64,000 bases of DNA. Source: Sipunculus nudus (taxonomy: Eukaryota; Annelida; Sipuncula; Golfingiida; Sipunculidae). Made by a program: the position numbers and the translations under genes. Location of the stretch: positions 1,885,579-1,949,578 of the forward strand of contig CM049307.1 of the NCBI GenBank assembly GCA_026874595.1. Reading direction: 5' to 3'. The notes below the pieces were generated by a model. The model saw nothing but the letters and a program-made list of their open reading frames with translations. It made no database searches and was not told the origin of the DNA. How positions within the stretch are numbered: position 1 is the first letter of the stretch; every line of letters starts with the position of its first letter. This document shows positions 11,965 to 22,744 of the stretch, piece by piece.

Positions 11965-12957
11965 TAGTGGCCTGCAATCAATTAATTTTTATATTAGGAA
12001 AATGGTTATAATCCTAAGAGTAATATGCATTTGATAACCAAAAACAATTGTTAAAGTCAACAGGTTAAACATGGCCAGGTGGCTAAAATTGAATTTTATG
12101 GATTTTTTATTTTTTTAATCAAATCAAAAATTCTATGAAAGTTTGCCAAATACTGCTGATTGATTGAGTGTACCAGTTATGTCTAGCCAGCCCCTAGAGA
12201 GCTTTAAGAGATATGAATGAAATGCTTTACAGTGTACACCAATTTGCTAGTTTTATCTGAATATTTTATTTCAGGTATTTATTTTATAACTAGAAAATTA
12301 AACTATTTGACAATTCAAGAGATGACAGATTGAAAATAGCTGTACTTGATGAAACTACCTGTTCTCAAGGCTTTATTATATCATTTATCTGATAAAACCT
12401 GTTAAAATTTACAGCTAAAATATTTACAGCTTGCAGAACCCATCTGTTTAATGCTACACGCAAAAAACAGGAATGCTCTTATCCCATAACTGTAAATGAT
12501 TCAGTGTTTTATATTCTAATATTTTATCTCATTGATTAGTTTTTTAAATGTGACATAGTTTTAGAGCATGTATCATCATGGATTTACACTTTACAAAATA
12601 AATCATTTTTATTAATTATTAATTAATTTTTTTATAAAAAAAATCTGCTAATAGTCAGGAAATTTGTGTAATTATAACCCTCCTTTATCAGTCATATCAT
12701 GAAATGACTGGACATTTTAGTCATTTCATGTAATGACTGGTGGTCAATGGCATTATGTGAAATGACTGAAATGTTTTGGCATTTCATGAAATTAATGATT
12801 TCAAAGATTGATTTTAACTCTCTCTGAGTAAATATTTCGAAAAATAATTATATCATGGACAAATCAGGGACAATTGCTCAATTTGTATGTGAAACACAAT
12901 GCTAATTACTTAACTTTATTACTTTTGTTTTTATGTTCTAAACCAGTTTCACTGAAA
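11965..12957. other. AT-rich spacer between the two HEL-1b copies
   Basis: It holds a LINE 3' tail (about 12525-12625, sharing ttagagcatgtatcatcatg with 27990-28045) and a perfect 12-bp stem at 12698-12730. No coding sequence was seen. Confidence 0.5.
12698..12730. repeat. Perfect 12-bp inverted repeat, 9-nt loop
   Basis: CATGAAATGACT at 12698-12709 and AGTCATTTCATG at 12719-12730. Further ATGACT/AGTCAT and catttcatg pieces follow to 12790. Confidence 0.85.
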
Positions 12958-13141
12958 TAACAAGTGACCCATGGGTCATGACGCTCAGCTGACTGGGAAG
13001 GGATTCGCAAAAGGAAATTTTATCACCAGAATGGTAGTATATACCCATTCAACTGAAGCATCAAACAGATTAACCAACAGGCCAAGATTTAGTCTGTATT
13101 TATTTATCTCAAAAATAGAGAAAAATGTGTAAACTTTTAAA

Positions 13142-14314
13142 ACTAGAACACAGGTAACCGACAAGTGACTACATGTATCTGCCAAAATCGGATAGTGAGG
13201 CATGGATTGAGTGGCAAGGGGAAATAGAGTGAGGTGGTTGCATATTAGCATGGATGTCTGCAGCCTAAATGTGTATGTAGGTTGTGCCACCTACCACAAA
13301 TCCAGAAAGCTGTCCAAGTTGTATACACCTGCAAAATTTTAGGCAGAAAAGTCAAACCACTACATGTATATGAGCGATTTTTGCCCATGGCAGACAAACA
13401 GACAAACACTGTGCAAAAATCTTTGCAGGTAACCCCCTCCAGTTTTGTGTATGATAAAGACCTATGTGAGATCTAAACACATGCACAATTTTGGCCCAAT
13501 CGGTCAAATGGTTCCTGAGATATGAGCTTGGATGTGTCCAGCGTTAACTAGAATGTAGGTGGCGCCACCTGTCATAAAATCAAGAAAGCTGTCCACGATG
13601 TATAAACCTGCAAAATTTTAGGCAGTTATGTCGAACCACTACAGAGAAATGAGTAATTTTAGGCCAAGGCAGACTAACAGACAGACGCTGTGCAAACATT
13701 GTCACAGGTGGCGCCACCATTTTTTATGTATGTTACAGAGCTATCAAAGGGCTACGTTTGTATAAATTTTATTTCCTGATCGGTCAAACGGTTCCCGAGA
13801 TATAAGCTTAGATGTCATCAGCGTGAACGTGAACGTAGGTGGCGCCACCTGTCATAAAATCAAGAAAGCTATCCTGGATGTATACACATGACGAATTTCA
13901 GGTGAATTAGTCAATTCACTGCAGAGATATGAGTGATTTTAACCCAAGGCAGATGAACAGATGGACACTGTGCAAACATGGTTACAGGTGGCGCCACCAT
14001 TTTTTGTGTATGTTATAAAGCAATCCAAGGGCTACATTTGTATCATTTTTATTTCCTGATCGGTCAAACGGTTCCCGAGATATGAGGGTTTATGAGTGGA
14101 AACAGACCCACAAATGGACACTGGATAGAGAGGAAAGGTCAGAGGTCAATGCAAATTGGTTAGGCACCAGTTCACATATGACCCGATAATAGGTGTAAGT
14201 TTGAGAAAAATCGGTCCATTAGTCTCCGAGGAGCTCTCTGGAAACGAACGCCGCCGCGGCGGAGGAACTCGATCAAAAACATAGTATCCGCAAAACTTCG
14301 TTTTGGCGGTTACA
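13142..14314 (+). mobile_element. HEL-3 element inside HEL-1b copy 2
   Basis: Exact GGTGGCGCCACC palindromes start at 13558, 13707, 13838 and 13987, a spacing of 131-149 bp. The terminal hairpin is 14284-14313: GTATCCGCAAAAC, loop TTC, then GTTTTGGCGGTTAC. GCCGCCGCGGCGG precedes it. Confidence 0.75.
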
Positions 14315-14319
14315 AAAAT

Positions 14320-16290
14320 ACAGGTGGCTCCACCAGTCTGCAGAAACTAATAAAAACACTTAATGGTCAATATCCATGCAAAAAATCATGGTGATCTCTG
14401 CATTAGTTGTTCAGATACTTCAGTTTTTGTATCAAATTGTCCATTATTCTGAGGGATACTTCGGAGTCCTATAGCTTGAAGGATATGGGTAAGAGAGACC
14501 TAATTTCAAGTTTCCACAGGCACCTTTCATGGGCCTCCTTGCATGACAAGAATGAAGATTCTAGGTCCAGTTGTTGCGATTTGTACCCTGTTGACAGATA
14601 ACCACATCTTTAAAGGTCTCAAAAAAAAATTTTAAAAAATTCGTAAAAATTTGAAAAAAAAATAGAGGTGGCACACCTAGTCTGCAGAAACTGATGGAAC
14701 AGCTCATGATCAATATGTATGCCGAAAATCATGACCATCAGTGTTGTAGTTATTGAAATACTGCAGTTTTTGTATCAAATTTTCCATTATTCTGGGGGGG
14801 GGGTATTTTGGACCCATACAGCTTAAAGAATATGGGTAACAGAGACCTAATTTCAAGCTTCCATGGAGACTTTTCATGGGTCTCCCTGTGTGTCAAGAAT
14901 AAAGATTCTTGGTCCAGTTTTTATGATTTGTGCCCTGTTAACAGATGTTCATATCTTTAAAGGTCTCAAAAATACAGAAAAATTTCGTAAAAAAAAACGA
15001 ACAAATACAGGTGGTGCCACCAGTCTGCAGAAACTTATGAAACACTCCATGATCAATATCCATGCAAACAATTATGGTTATCTCTGCATTAGTTGTTCAG
15101 ATACTTTAGCTTTTGTATCAAATTTTCCATTATTCTGATCTGTACTTTGGAGTGCCATAGCTCAAAGGATATGGGTAACAGAGACCAAATTTCAGGTTTC
15201 CATGGAGACTTATCATGGGTCTCCCTGTGTGTCAAGAACGAAGATTCTAGGTCCAGTCATTACGATTTGTACCCTGTTGACAGATAACTACATCCTTAAA
15301 GGTCTCAAAAATGGAGAAAACAATTCGTGAACATTGTAAAATACAGGTGGGGCCACCAGTCTGCACAAACTGATGAAACATCTCATGATCAATATGTATG
15401 TCGAAAATCATGACCATCAGTGATGTAGTTAATGAGATATTGAAGTTTTTGTATGAAATTTTTGACTATTCTGGGGGGTAATTTTGGGCCCCATAGCTCG
15501 AAGGATATGGGTAACAGAGACCTAATTTCTGGTTTCCATGGAGACTTTTCATAGGTCTCTCAGTGTGTCGAAAATGAAGATTCTAGGTCCAGTCGTTACG
15601 ATTTGTGCCACGCTAACAGATGACAGCATCCTCAAAGGTCTCAAAAATAGAGGAAAAAATTGTAAAAAATCAAACAGTACAGGTGGCGCCACCAGTCTGC
15701 AGGAACTGATCGAACATCTCATGATCAATATATATGCCAAAAATGAAGACCATCAGTGATGTAGTTATTGAGATATTGAAGTTTTTGTATGAAATTTTTT
15801 ACTATTCTGGGGGGTACTTTGGGGCCCCATAGCTCAAAGGATATGGGTAACAGAGACCGAATTTCTGGTTTCCAAGGAGATTTTTCATGGACCTCTCAGT
15901 GTGTCAAGAATTAAGATTCTAAGTCCAGTCTTCATGATTTGTGCCTTGTTAACAGATGTTCACATTTTTAAAGGTCTCAAAAATAGAGAAAAAAATTTGT
16001 AAAAAATCAAAAAATACAGGTGGCGCCACCAGTCTGCAGGAAGTGATGTAACATCTCATGATCAATATGTATGCCAAAAATCATGACCATCAGTCAAGTA
16101 GTTAATGAGATATTGAAGTTTTTGTATGAAATTTTTGACTTTTCTGGGGGGTACTTTGGGGCCACATAGCTCGAAGGATATGGGTAACAGAGACCTAATT
16201 TCTGGTTTCCAAGGAGATTTTTTAATGGACCTCTCAGAATCCAAAGTTACAAGGTTCTAGGTCCAGCGGTTACGATTTGTGCCTGGTTAA
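14320..16290 (+). repeat. HEL-1b ~340-bp tandem units (six)
   Basis: The cagtctgca marker recurs at about 14334, 14680, 15020, 15357, 15694 and 16031. The unit is the same as in copy 1. Confidence 0.85.
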
Positions 16291-16394
16291 CGGACGGACA
16301 GACGGACAGACGGACAGACAGACAGACGGACAGACGGACGACGGACAAAGAGTGATCGCTATAGCTCAGATGACTTTCAGTCAGCTGAGCTAAA

Positions 16395-16781
16395 AAACAG
16401 ATCAGTGTAGGTGGCCCAACCAACACCTCAATTTCAGATATGATTCATGTGACAAAGATTGGCATAAAATTTGGTGATGACAGCTCCAGCTGTTGCTGAG
16501 ATTTTAAGTTTAGTGTGCTTTTTTGCACAGATGACTAAGTTACACCTCCTGTAACTCAGCCAAAAATCATTGAACTAGAGCCATTCAAACAAATTTGTGA
16601 GCGATTGTTCTAGGAATAATTTCGGTGAAATATTTGACAATTTGGCTGGAAAGTTTCGGAGAAGAAGATTTTTATATCTTTTTTAACTTTTCCTGTATAA
16701 AATCTAAGAAAATCATTGAATCAAAACCATTTGAACAAATTTGAATTATCAGCATCAAAGGATCATTCATGTGTGAGATTA
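16395..16781 (+). repeat. Dispersed repeat related to 32660-33010
   Basis: It shares aatttcagatatga, ttggcataaaatttggtgat and tttttgcacag with the later copy. No coding potential. Confidence 0.55.
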
Positions 16782-16879
16782 AATAAGTGGCCCATGGGCC
16801 ATGATGCATAGCTGAATTCAAAGCCTTGAAAAATGGGCAAAAGACTCCCAGAGTGCTCAAAATCTTGCATTTTGCCAAT
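16782..16879 (+). mobile_element. HEL-1 5' end, GGCCCATGGGCC variant
   Basis: The palindrome at 16789-16800 is GGCCCATGGGCC instead of GACCCATGGGTC, so both arms changed together. The following GCTGA motif is partly degraded. The copy is cut by the LINE relic. Confidence 0.45.
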
Positions 16880-17364
16880 AGCCCTTAGATATAGGCCAAT
16901 CATTCCCAAGCTGTTATTGTCGACGGTAAAAAAAATCAGACCCATGTACTTTGTTGTACAGGGTTCCCCAGGGATCCGTGTTAGGACTTATATTGTTAAC
17001 TTTATATTCACAACCCCTATCTCGCATAATATCCACACATGATTTTTCTTTTCATAAGTATGCCAAAAAAGTAGTAAACCAGGTGAGTTCAGCTCTGTCC
17101 AGTTAAGCATACAAGCTTGTATTGAGGATATACTATCATGGATGACCAGCTACAAACTTAAATTGAATACTGACTGAAATTATGCCTGTCGGATCTAAAC
17201 CCCTCCTAAGGATGACTGACAGTGAGTCTATTAGCATTGGGGGCTGCACTCTCTCTTTTCAAAATCCAGTGAAGTTTCTAGGTGTTAAGATTGATCGTAA
17301 TCTTTCAATGCATGATTATATTAGTAGTATATGTCGTGCGGCCTTTCTCGAGCTCCGCCGTATA
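16880..17364 (+). pseudogene. LINE (L2/CR1-like) reverse transcriptase relic, left part
   Basis: With frameshifts the sequence reads SQAVIVDGK, VPQGSVLG and PLSRII, which are the RT motif 5 region of non-LTR retrotransposons. From 17182 an open frame reads FLGVKIDRNLSMHDYISSIC and ends at LRRI, where a transposon interrupts it. The catalytic YADD region is damaged (KYAKK). The 5' two-thirds of the element are absent. Non-functional. Confidence 0.75.
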
Positions 17365-19425
17365 CCGTAAAATCTCCACTTAAAACCGCACTTCCGATTA
17401 AAACCGCACCCAGACTTCGCCGAAATTCTAGGTGAGACATCGCGAGGGGCTCAAATACTAAGAACCCCCCTTTAAAACCGCACCAACTTTCGCTACGGAA
17501 TGATTTGACAAAAGACACAATCAAGCTGTCATATAGAAATGAACATGCGTAGGTTGCGACTCGGCCATTCCTGTCCACTTTAAAATTCCTTGGCCATTTT
17601 ATTTAAACACATCGTAACACTTTTGCATGATCACTCATGCATGAAGTTTGAGAAGACGCAAGGGCCGGTGAACCTCCGCCTGTTTATACAGATTTTATAT
17701 TCCGTGTCGTATTTTTGTTTGCTACTGATTTGTCATTATATTTTGGAAAAAAAAAATATTCTGCTGATCCATTTCAAGTCACTGTATATTTTAATTCTAA
17801 AAATAATATTTTGAAATCTTAACTTTTGATGAAAATTTCATTTTCTGGAATTACTATGAAGATTCAAATCATTTTCATACCGGTAACTTCGGTATTATCA
17901 TCGTCACATCGTACGTTGACATCACTCAATGCCACAATTTGCTGGCGCGTTTGAAAACATCGCTGGTCAACTTAACTAAATATCAAAGTAACTGAAGTTA
18001 CCTTTTCGAGATACGCACGTATAGGAAACCAGACGCTTGATAACGAGTGATTTTAAGGTAAGATTAAAGAGGCCAGTCAAGGTAAGCAAGTTTTTTTCCT
18101 GAAGAAAGTTTCCGTGTGTGGAGCCATTTTGTCAAGGCAGTGTTCGCGCAAAGCACGCTGGGACGAAATAGGTGGCTGTTCTGTTTACCACCCACCGCGT
18201 ACAGCCGTTCAAAATATTCTTAGCAGAATACCGGGGCGTTTCAGCACATGGCGGCACTCAAACTTGATTTTAAAACGATCGTCTGCCATTGTGAGACTCC
18301 TTACGATGTCAGCTTTTTATTCATTTAACGTTTTAAACAAATAATCATTGCTAAATAATGCCGCAAATGGGTTTAAAGTAGGCTTTTATTTCAATTTTGC
18401 TTGACCATGCCCGACGAAGTGGGCCGCTGTGTGTTACAGCAGGGTTGTTGTTAGCCCTAGCGAGCGTCCTCTCTTACTACGCTACGCTGTGCGAGAGCCC
18501 TAGAAGATGATTTGACGAAACTGGAGACATTCCACATGACAATTAAATTCTTATATTTCGTCGGAAAAAGTCGTATTCGTTAAGAAATAAAGATATTCTT
18601 ATCAAATATGCATATAACATACCAATTAGACAGTGTTTGTCCACTTTAAATGTTGATTAGAAGAATATGTATTATCCTAATAAACGGTGATACACGGGGA
18701 ACGATGTCTGCTCTGGGTTTATCCCCAGCCACGGCTGGCCGGCAGCCGCCTGTGTAACCAGTGGAAACGGGCCGCGTTGGCTCAACGAGCAAAGGTCACG
18801 CGGTTCATTGTTTCAGATTCTGAGACAGTTTCAAGCGCAAGGGTTGCAAAGTTTTAAAAGTGAGTCTTGTTTACATACTAAAACAATATTTAGCTGAATT
18901 TCTTGGTCATTCAATTTAAATTCTATATCTCCCTTAGATTACTTAAAGTTTCCTTGTCATAAACGCACTATTTGATTTTACAAGATTTTTTTCCGACAAG
19001 GGTTTGAAGTTCGCCAGTTTACTCTGAACCTTTTTATGTGGCGGTATCCAGGTCCTGGATACCGCCGCATTTAATGCAGTTTAACGTTAGGTTGTTTTAA
19101 ACGTATTTTTTGGTGACAATTACCAAGTTTTTATCACAAGTTATATATCACACGAAAACTAATCAGCAATATTTAATTTATAAATAACAAATAATCGTTA
19201 ATAATACATTTACACACGGCTCCCATGCATGCGAGACTGCTGCTAAGAACGGCCTTCGAAAGTTGCAATATTATCGCCCACTAGCCGTCCCAAAAACGAT
19301 GTCTGTCAGGAAGATATTCAGGAAACCCTTCTAGTATAAACCGCACAGTGCTTTCAGGAAATCAACCTGATTTCAAGATTTTGAATTTCTTGATTAAACC
19401 GCGGTTTTAAGTGGAGATTTTACGG
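17365..19425. mobile_element. TA-flanked terminal-inverted-repeat transposon, non-autonomous (TIR-1)
   Basis: It is 2061 bp long, bounded by TA at 17363-17364 and 19426-19427. The first 25 bp, starting CCGTAAAATCTCCACTTA, are the exact reverse complement of the last 25 bp. Subterminal copies of TTAAAACCGCAC lie near the left end and TAAACCGC near the right. Insertion split a LINE reading frame and its removal restores it. No transposase was recognised, and the short open frames inside resemble nothing I know. A TA target fits the Tc1/mariner/pogo superfamily, but that assignment is inference. Confidence 0.85.
19040..19066. repeat. Perfect 13-bp palindrome with 1-nt centre inside TIR-1
   Basis: GGCGGTATCCAGG (19040-19052), T, then CCTGGATACCGCC (19054-19066). 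Confidence 0.9.
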
Positions 19426-19427
19426 TA

Positions 19428-19901
19428 GCTTCAATCCGGCATTTCCTCTCTATTAATGTGTGCTGTTGGCTCATTTGCACCACAGTAATATCTCGCCTGG
19501 ATTATTGTAATTCAGTTCTTGCTGGGTTACCTGCAGAGCAAGTCTCACGGCTACAGATGGTCCAGAATAGTGCGGCCCGTCTTCTTAAGAAGCGTAAGAC
19601 CAACCACGTCAACCCACTGCTAAAACAGCTCCATTGGCTTCCCGTCAAGTACCGTATACATTATAAAATTGCTGTTTTTCTTTACCGCCATTTTGATGAC
19701 TCACTTCCATCATATTTGACTGAAAAATAATAACCTATCGGCCTTTGCGTGCACTGTGCTCGGCTGGCGGAAATCTTCTTAAAGTACCAAAGTGTAATAT
19801 GAAAATCAGTGAAAGTTCCTTCCGTTTCATAGCCCCAAAAGTTTGGAATTCACTTCCCATTACACTTAGAAAATCTCCAACTCTAGTATCATTTAAAACT
19901 A
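19428..19901 (+). pseudogene. LINE (L2/CR1-like) reverse transcriptase relic, right part
   Basis: This is the continuation of the relic at 16880. Removing the inserted transposon and one copy of TA restores the frame, giving LRRI followed by ASIRHFLS. It then reads SRLDYCNSVLAGLP and LKQLHWLPVKYRIHYKI. After a stop at 19728 and a frame change, SFRFIAPKVWNSLP (19800-19870) is the typical C-terminal end of L2/CR1-type ORF2. The last codons run into the pogo-like element that begins at 19902. Confidence 0.8.
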
Positions 19902-20973
19902 CAGTCATGACTCGATAATCTGACACTAAATGTAATACCTTTATTTATGTTGGATTGCAAGGTTGTTGGATTGTCAAATGAATAAATGTGACGGAGTGTC
20001 AAGATAAAATGTGCCCTAAATGTTTGGAGGACTTGTTAGTATTCATTAAATATTTGCTTATAATAAATATGTATATGATATTGTTATGATTTATGTGAGT
20101 TAGAAAATAAAACATCCTTCATGGAGTACTGTTTTGTATCATATTTACATGTCTATATACAACGCTGGTCAAGATTGACGACCTATGCAGATTCTTCAAT
20201 TATGAGACATTATTATATTTCTGAACAAACTAAATGAACAACTAAATGTATATAATAAATGAACCAGCGATTGATGTACTGTGCTCATGTATGTCTTAGA
20301 AATGCAAGCATATCTGCATAGTATCTGTTTTTTTTATTTTGGTTTTCACAGACTTTTAGACTTTTCTAAGCAGACCGCAGTCAGCATTAACGTCCCCTGC
20401 AACGAAGCCCTGCTTCCACATATACCGTAGTCTTGTTTTCATTCCCCAAATCGTGTCTCTGAGAGTTATAGGTTTAGGAGGATCATCTTCTCCCTCAGAC
20501 TCTCTGTCACTGTCGCCTCCGTCTTTTTGGACCATTGACACAATATCAGCAGCCGTCAGCATTGCTTACGTGGGCTCCATGTTGTCCAATGTGGTCAGCG
20601 CTGTTGAGTGCCTGTACGACCTCCTTCACCACCTCCGCGTGTTTTACACCTGGAGAAGTTCATATGGATCCAAACTGACTTAATAAGTGAGCCAAGGTAA
20701 CTCAATATAAGGCTGGAGTGTACGATTAGAACAATATGCATCGCTGGATTTCATGCCTTATTGATCAGGGTGCTGTGTGCACAAGTCCGACGACTGATAT
20801 CAAAGGACCATATACTGGTCGGATTGTCAAGTCAGAAATGTCATGTCGGCGTCGGAATCCAAGGCTGTTGGTTTGTCGAGGCAAATTTCTATGGGTCCCG
20901 TTCATTTTTTACATAATACCGTCTTATTGCAAGATTTTGGATTGTTAAGGGTCATAATGTCAAGTCGCGACTG
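19902..20973 (-). mobile_element. pogo/Tigger-like DNA transposon relic
   Basis: The ends are imperfect inverted repeats: CAGTCATGACTCGATAATC on the left and, read inward from the right, CAGTCGCGACTTGACATTA. Both are flanked by TA (19900-19901 and 20974-20975). CAGT-type ends at a TA target are typical of pogo/Tigger elements. At 1072 bp it is shorter than a full element and keeps only a possible transposase C-terminus. Confidence 0.6.
20356..20562 (-). pseudogene. Possible pogo/Tigger-like transposase C-terminal remnant
   Basis: A 68-residue frame reads LTAADIVSMV, then an acidic stretch (DSDRESEGEDDPP), then a basic/aromatic helix (MKTRLRYMWKQG). An acidic linker followed by a short Leu/Tyr helix is how many Tigger-type transposases end. 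The catalytic DDE domain is missing, and an in-frame stop lies just upstream. The location inside CAGT/TA ends supports the call; sequence similarity alone is weak. Confidence 0.4.
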
Positions 20974-20975
20974 TA

Positions 20976-22041
20976 ATTGTATTCGCCAAAACAGAGTTTT
21001 GCAGATACTATGTTTTCAGCTGCACGCTGATTTTGTGACACGTGGCGCCACCTACATTCACGTTTACGCTGCAGACATCCAAGCTCATATCTCTGGAACC
21101 GTTTGACCGATCAGGAAAATTTTTTTGCACAAATGTAGCCCTTGGAGAGCTTTATAACATACACAAAAAATGGTGGCGCCACCTGCAACCATGTTTGCAC
21201 AGTGTCCATCTGTTTGTCTGCCTTGGGTTAAAACCACTCATATCTCTGCAGTGACTTGACTAATTCACCTGAAATTCTGCATGCGTATACATCCTGGATA
21301 GCTTTTCTGATTTTATGACAGGTGGCGCCACCTACATTCACGTTTATGCTGCAGACATCCAAGCTCATATCTCGGGAACCGTTTGACCGATCAGGAAAAT
21401 TTTTTTGCACAAATGTAGCTCTTGGAGAGCTTTATAACATACGCAAAACTGGTGGCGCCACCTACAGCCATTTTTGCACAGCTCCTGTCTGTTTGTCTGC
21501 CATGGGATAAAATCACTCATATCTCGGCAGTGGTTTGACATATCTGGCTAAAATTTTGCAGGTTTATACATCCCCGACAGCTCTCTTGATTTTATGACAG
21601 GTGGAGCCACCTGCATTCTAGTTTATGCAGCAGACATCCAAGCTCATATCTCAGGAACCATTTGACCGATTGGGCCAAAATTGTGCATGTGTTTAGATCT
21701 CACATAGCTCTTTATCATACGCAAAACTGGTGCCGTCACCTGCAACCAATTTTGCTCAGCGTCCATCTGATTGTCTGCCACGGGCTAAAATCACTCATAT
21801 ACATGTAGTGGTTTGACTTCATATGCCTTAAATTTTGCATATGTTTACAACTGGGACGGCTTTCTGGATTTTGTGGTAGGGGGGGGGCAACCTTCATACA
21901 CAATTTGGCTGCAGACATCCATGCTAATATGCAACACTTCACTCTATTTCCCCTTGCCACTTAATCCATGCCTCACTCCACCCGTTCCACTCTGATTTAG
22001 GCGGATACACGTAGTCGCTTGTCGACTACCCCTATTCTAGT
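20976..22041 (-). mobile_element. HEL-3 element, inverted copy
   Basis: Its 3' end (ttgtattcgccaaaac, read on plus) lies at about 20978 and its 5' end (tattctagt) at 22041. Read on the minus strand, the 5' hairpin GTAGTCG-ACAAG-CGACTAC is perfect here. Exact GGTGGCGCCACC palindromes start at 21172, 21321 and 21451. It abuts the right TA of the pogo-like relic. Confidence 0.7.
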
Positions 22042-22042
22042 T

Positions 22043-22570
22043 TAAAAATGTATCTCTTTTGGCAAGCTTTTGGTAATTAATATGCATTATTTTTTTTTCT
22101 GGGTCAGGCACAGGGAGTAGATTTCCATGAAATTGTATGTGTGTATGTGTGTGAGTGATTTTTTAAGGGACTCTCCAGATCTTAGGTTAGAAGTTTTAGG
22201 TTCAATGGTTAAAATTTGTGCCCTGTAAAAAGGGAGGCCTGATGTAGAGGAGCGTGATCACTACAGCACAGACGACTTGCAGACAGCTGAGCCAAAAACT
22301 AATTGTTAAGTTTGAAGTGTCACCAAAAAGTACCAGATAAACAGTATTATCTAACTTTTGCTGAATACATAAATATAAATTATATATATATATATTCGGG
22401 GGGAAAACTTTCTTGCTTCAACATGATAATAGAGTTTGTCCTTAACTAACAGTATGCAAAATTATAGATTTGAAACTATAATGGTTTTCATTTGTGCCCT
22501 GTTAACGGACATCTGGCTGGACGACTGAAAGACAAAGGACCATTGCTATGGCTCAGATGAATTACAGTCA
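22043..22570 (+). mobile_element. Two degraded HEL-1 3' ends in tandem, next to the PKC exon
   Basis: Two blocks each have tttgtgccctgt followed by a decayed terminal hairpin: cagcacagacgacttgcag with gctgagcc near 22265-22297, and ggctcagatgaattacagtca near 22550. The second ends about 45 bp from the donor of the 22616 exon. An (AT)n tract lies at about 22380-22394. Confidence 0.5.
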
Positions 22571-22615
22571 TCATTTGTACATTTGGTGTAAGCACATTCA
22601 TGTTCATGAACTTAC

Positions 22616-22744
22616 TTTTCCAAAGCTCCCTTTGCCTAGGACCATGAGGAAATTAAAATCACTGGCTCTTATTACGTCTGACCGGGAAACATTCTCTGGT
22701 AAATTCTTAGAAGCCTGTGATTTTTTCTGGTCTGCCATGGACTT
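22616..22744 (-). CDS. PRKCA/B-like: Conventional protein kinase C exon: V3 hinge and glycine loop of the kinase domain
   Basis: This internal exon encodes 43 complete codons on the minus strand. The reading ends SDFNFLMVLGKGSFGK, which matches the start of the catalytic domain in conventional PKCs; the ATP-binding glycine loop GxGxxG is GKGSFG. The preceding 28 residues are Lys/Ser-rich and low in similarity, as expected of the V3 hinge. An acceptor (atttcag, just above 22744) and a donor (gtaagt, just below 22616) flank it, and both boundaries are phase 0, matching the C2 exon at 53340. cPKC is a cytosolic Ser/Thr kinase recruited to membranes by calcium and diacylglycerol. The rest of the kinase domain should lie below position 1 of this window. 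I cannot separate alpha, beta and gamma paralogues from this exon. Confidence 0.93.

Larger units (their letters stand above)
12958..16394 (+). mobile_element. HEL-1b composite element, copy 2 (contains HEL-3)
   Basis: The order is the same as in copy 1. GACCCATGGGTC is at 12966-12977. HEL-3 follows at 13142-14314, then six ~340-bp units to about 16290, a GACGG/GACA microsatellite (about 16296-16345) and the terminal hairpin at 16362-16392. The HEL-3 junctions fall at the same place as in copy 1, so the composite spread as a unit. Confidence 0.75.
1..22615 (-). other. Downstream cPKC intron (partial), repeat-filled
   Basis: No kinase-domain exon was recognised here on the minus strand, so this is probably one intron that continues below position 1. 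Its content is listed element by element below. A host gene on the plus strand was also looked for and not seen. Confidence 0.6.

Noticed and set aside
18114-18344. 76-residue open frame inside TIR-1 as a transposase
   Set aside because: No DDE or DNA-binding motif. Short and of ordinary random composition.
20563-20690. Alternative minus frame with a KHAEVVKEVVQALN-like stretch as an extra exon
   Set aside because: No splice sites in the right phase and no family recognised. More likely decayed transposase in another frame.
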